Assembly: GCA_031268125.1 (NCBI GenBank) | Contig: JAIRXT010000169.1 | Span: 1 to 8,181 of the forward strand | Reading direction: 5' to 3' | From: Treponema sp. | GTDB lineage: Bacteria > Spirochaetota > Spirochaetia > Treponematales > Breznakiellaceae | DNA: 8,181 bases | Shown: positions 6,706 through 8,181 of the stretch, piece by piece | Layout of the letters: the number at the start of each line of letters is the position of its first letter | Numbering within the stretch: the first letter of the stretch is position 1 | Notes under the pieces: model-generated | What the model saw: only the letters and a program-made list of their open reading frames with translations | Databases searched by the model: none | What the model was told of the DNA's origin: nothing | Made by a program: the position numbers and the translations under genes

Positions 6706-6830
6706 CCTACAGGAGGGTATCAAAAGCCGAATTCCCGGCATTTTGAACGTTATACAGGCCGAATCGCCACAGAAGGGCAGATTTCCTTAAGCCAAACACA
6801 GGTTTCGTAAGAAATTACCAAAACATTATA

Positions 6831-6851
6831 TTATTAGTAATAAAATATTAC
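6831..6851. promoter_or_regulatory. Overlapping AT-rich dyads upstream of the XRE gene (possible operator)
   Basis: TTATTA-G-TAATAA (6831-6843) is a perfect dyad. Overlapping it, GTAATA-AAA-TATTAC (6837-6851) is a second perfect dyad. Both lie 58-78 nt before the XRE start codon, where an autoregulatory operator would be expected. AT-rich DNA yields such dyads by chance, so confidence is low. Confidence 0.3.
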
Positions 6852-6891
6852 AATAGGCATAATTTATCAAATGAGGGGAAAACGACATTAT

Positions 6892-6904
6892 TACCTTGCA
6901 GGTA
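6892..6904 (+). promoter_or_regulatory. Small dyad over the ribosome site of the XRE gene
   Basis: TACCT-TGC-AGGTA covers the weak Shine-Dalgarno AGG (6900-6902), 6 nt before the ATG. It could be an operator half-site pair or a small hairpin that masks the ribosome site. The 5-bp arms make chance a real possibility. Confidence 0.25.
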
Positions 6905-6908
6905 GTAA

Positions 6909-7226
6909 ATGGAACGACTGGGAGAAATTCTTGCAAAAAACATGAAGGAACACCGCCGGAGGAGCGGTTTTTCACAGGCCCAACTGGCTGAATTGGTCAA
7001 TGTATCAACACACCATATCGGCATGATAGAGCTTGCCCGCAATTTCCCCACATTAGACCTGGTGGAACGTATCGCCGGCGCTCTGAATATCGAAATTTAC
7101 CGGCTTTTTATAGACGCCTATTCCCCCAATGAAGAACTTGAACAGCTTCGGCGGGAGATTAGGGGCGATATGAAGCAGTTGCTCGATGAATTTTTGGATA
7201 AGGCCCTCAAACATGAGTCGAAATGA
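6909..7226 (+). CDS. XRE-family helix-turn-helix transcriptional regulator
   Basis: A small cytosolic DNA-binding protein of 105 residues. A Cro/C1-type HTH domain covers about residues 7-64. FSQAQLAELVNVSTHHIGMI (21-40) forms helices 2-3, with the conserved SQxxLAE core, followed by helix 4 around FPTLDLVERIAGALNI (46-61). The C-terminal part (74-101) is charged and amphipathic and may form a short coiled coil for dimerisation. The ATG is certain because TAA (6906-6908) lies directly before it in frame. The only ribosome signal is AGGT about 6 nt upstream. It is the only plus-strand gene, isolated between a minus-strand uppP and a convergent membrane gene, with dyads in its AT-rich upstream region, so autoregulation is plausible. 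No toxin, restriction or phage partner is visible, so its target is unknown. Confidence 0.93.
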   Translation: MERLGEILAKNMKEHRRRSGFSQAQLAELVNVSTHHIGMIELARNFPTLDLVERIAGALNIEIYRLFIDAYSPNEELEQLRREIRGDMKQLLDEFLDKALKHESK

Positions 7227-7235
7227 CCGCCGGAC

Positions 7236-7257
7236 CGCCAAACCTTGGGGTTTGCCG
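7236..7257. terminator. Possible hairpin between the convergent XRE and membrane-protein genes
   Basis: CAAACC (7239-7244) and GGTTTG (7249-7254) form a perfect 6-bp stem with loop TTGG. After one C-C mismatch the stem continues for two more G-C pairs. It lies 12 nt after the XRE stop, between convergent genes, where termination is expected. There is no T-tract on either strand, so it is at best a weak or factor-assisted terminator. Confidence 0.35.
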
Positions 7258-7320
7258 CGGGATCAGCCACCGCGCCCAAATAAAGACCCCGCAGTTTGAA
7301 TAATATCCAAATATCAGGCA

Positions 7321-8004
7321 CTACGCGCGGCTGCTGAGGAGCGCCGCCCGGATACAGGAGGCAAACAGGGGAATCAGACTCAGGGCCAAAAGAGGATAAC
7401 CCAGGCGGAGATCCTGGCGGAAAAAGGCCCAGTAGACCGTGGCGGCCAGAGGGGAAAGGGCCAGGGCCGCAAGGGCGGCGGCTATCCGCAGCGGCCAGGG
7501 GCCCCGCAGGACAATACTCCCCAGAAAAGGAATTCCCCCGGCAATGGCGGTCCACAGCAGGGGCAGCAGTACCAGCAGAATGGGATCGGCCTGGGCGCCC
7601 CAGCTTATCGCCCGGAGCGCTCCCATAGGGATGATCCAGAGCAGGGCAAAACCGGTAAAATCCGAAGTCCCGGAATTTAGCCGGAAGGCGATCATCGCCA
7701 GGTATACAAGGAGGGGAAGCAACACCGGTACGGCAACCAGATCGACACAGCCGGAAAGCCAGCGGGAAAGCCCGAAGCCTCCGGGCCCGATAAAAGCGCC
7801 GTAGAAAAACTGGAAGAGACCGGCAACGCTCCCCAGGAGCAGCGCCCAGACCCCGCCGTAGCCGGACTGTCCCGCAGGGGAAACGGATCGCCAGAACAGG
7901 TAAAACAGGGGCAGCCAGAGCAGGCAAAAGAGACTCATCTTGTCAAAATACCACGGGACGCCGTGATTCTCAAGGATCGGGCGCGTACAACCAGCAATGC
8001 TCAT
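7321..8004 (-). CDS. Multi-pass membrane protein of unknown function
   Basis: I do not recognise the family. The 227-residue product is very hydrophobic, with about seven likely membrane segments near 24-41, 52-70, 86-107, 116-133, 141-166, 172-195 and 203-223. The N-terminal 23 residues are polar and there is no lipobox or cleavable signal. Many Leu, Ala and Gly residues and few charged ones are seen, with Arg/Lys mostly in short loops and no obvious catalytic or transport motif. The ATG at 8002-8004 is chosen because TGGAAT lies about 10 nt upstream, though the match to a ribosome site is poor. A second ATG at codon 23 has no ribosome site. The frame stays open upstream to the window edge without another ATG, GTG or TTG, so an extended N-terminus cannot be excluded. 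It is convergent with the XRE gene. Confidence 0.75.
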   Translation of the reverse strand: MSIAGCTRPILENHGVPWYFDKMSLFCLLWLPLFYLFWRSVSPAGQSGYGGVWALLLGSVAGLFQFFYGAFIGPGGFGLSRWLSGCVDLVAVPVLLPLLVYLAMIAFRLNSGTSDFTGFALLWIIPMGALRAISWGAQADPILLVLLPLLWTAIAGGIPFLGSIVLRGPWPLRIAAALAALALSPLAATVYWAFFRQDLRLGYPLLALSLIPLFASCIRAALLSSRA

Positions 8005-8089
8005 TTTAACTATTCCAAAATGAAAAGGCGCCGGTAAATTTTTTTGGGGTCCTGTCAGGGGGAAAAACAGGGAGTGGGGGCCCCGGATT

Positions 8090-8117
8090 CTTTCCAGCCG
8101 GGAGGCCGGCAGGAAAG
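8090..8117. terminator. Strong hairpin upstream of the membrane-protein gene
   Basis: CTTTCC-A-GCCGG (8090-8101) pairs with CCGGC-A-GGAAAG (8106-8117): 6 bp, one A-A mismatch, 5 bp, loop GAGG. On the plus strand a run of six T (8125-8130) follows after 7 nt, so it resembles a spaced intrinsic terminator for plus-strand transcription. No plus-strand gene is seen before it other than the distant XRE gene. On the minus strand it would be part of the leader of the membrane gene. Confidence 0.4.
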
Positions 8118-8148
8118 CCGATGATTTTTTACGTCTCTTTTCGGATTT

Positions 8149-8170
8149 GGAATTTTGAATTCGGAATTCC
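8149..8170. repeat. GAATT-rich palindrome at the right edge
   Basis: GGAATTTTGAATTCGGAATTCC is symmetric except at two base pairs on each side and contains three GAATT cores about 7 nt apart (8150-8154, 8157-8161, 8164-8168). It sits in the non-coding stretch 8005-8181, in which no other gene is supported. Confidence 0.45.
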
Positions 8171-8181
8171 TGGAGAATTAC

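Larger units (their letters stand above)
6369..6908. other. 540-nt divergent intergenic region without a credible gene
   Basis: It lies between the starts of uppP (minus) and the XRE regulator (plus). Short open frames exist on both strands (about 88-108 codons), but none has a good ribosome site, recognisable motif or protein-like composition, and the two strands overlap over the same palindrome. The left two thirds are GC-mixed and hold a cluster of TTTGACC motifs and a long palindrome. From about 6800 the base composition shifts sharply to AT-rich with small dyads before the regulator gene. Promoters for both flanking genes should lie here, but none could be assigned with confidence. Confidence 0.7.

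Noticed and set aside
6494..6790. Plus-strand open frames of 88 and 98 codons (from 6367 and 6494)
   Set aside because: They overlap one another and the palindrome in different frames and have unlikely composition; treated as non-coding.
7118..7927. A 269-codon minus-strand open frame overlapping the membrane-protein gene and the XRE 3' end
   Set aside because: Its product is rich in Pro, Arg and Gly and is the alternative frame of a clear membrane protein; it also runs through the convergent XRE gene.

Overview
This window is a bacterial surface-polysaccharide locus. Seven of the nine supported genes are certain or nearly certain from family motifs. The DNA is fairly GC-rich by eye, with low-GC islands only in some intergenic parts. 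Genes for dTDP-L-rhamnose, UDP-uronic acids and undecaprenyl diphosphate recycling fit a bacterium with a decorated envelope. No marker here fixes the taxon. A spirochaete such as a Treponema relative is a guess from style only.

Layout: positions 1-5450 hold one co-oriented minus-strand cluster. In order of transcription it reads rfbB (dTDP-glucose 4,6-dehydratase), rfbA (glucose-1-phosphate thymidylyltransferase), an 87-nt gap, rfbC (3,5-epimerase), rfbD (4-reductase), ugd (UDP-glucose 6-dehydrogenase), and the first 156 codons of an SDR sugar-nucleotide epimerase that resembles UDP-glucuronate 4-epimerases and runs off the left edge. Together they would make dTDP-L-rhamnose from glucose-1-phosphate, and UDP-glucuronate plus probably UDP-galacturonate from UDP-glucose, as donors for O-antigen, capsule or exopolysaccharide.

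Upstream on the same strand is uppP (5565-6368), which recycles the undecaprenyl carrier used in glycan assembly. Between uppP and rfbB lies a near-perfect palindrome with 22-bp arms and no T-tract.

From 6369 to 6908 there is a 540-nt divergent intergenic region with no credible gene. It holds the least explained feature of the window: a roughly 159-nt imperfect palindrome (6547-6705) with further copies of its terminal motif to the left, resembling a MITE, a decayed IS or a long hairpin RNA. Its right part is AT-rich and carries small dyads just before a plus-strand gene for a small XRE-family HTH regulator (6909-7226). Convergent to that gene is a minus-strand multi-pass membrane protein of unknown function (7321-8004). 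Its upstream region has a strong hairpin and an open in-frame reading frame to the window edge.

I see no rRNA, tRNA, CRISPR, intact transposase, defence gene or phage gene. The named enzymes are ordinary. The palindromic non-coding elements are the part worth follow-up.
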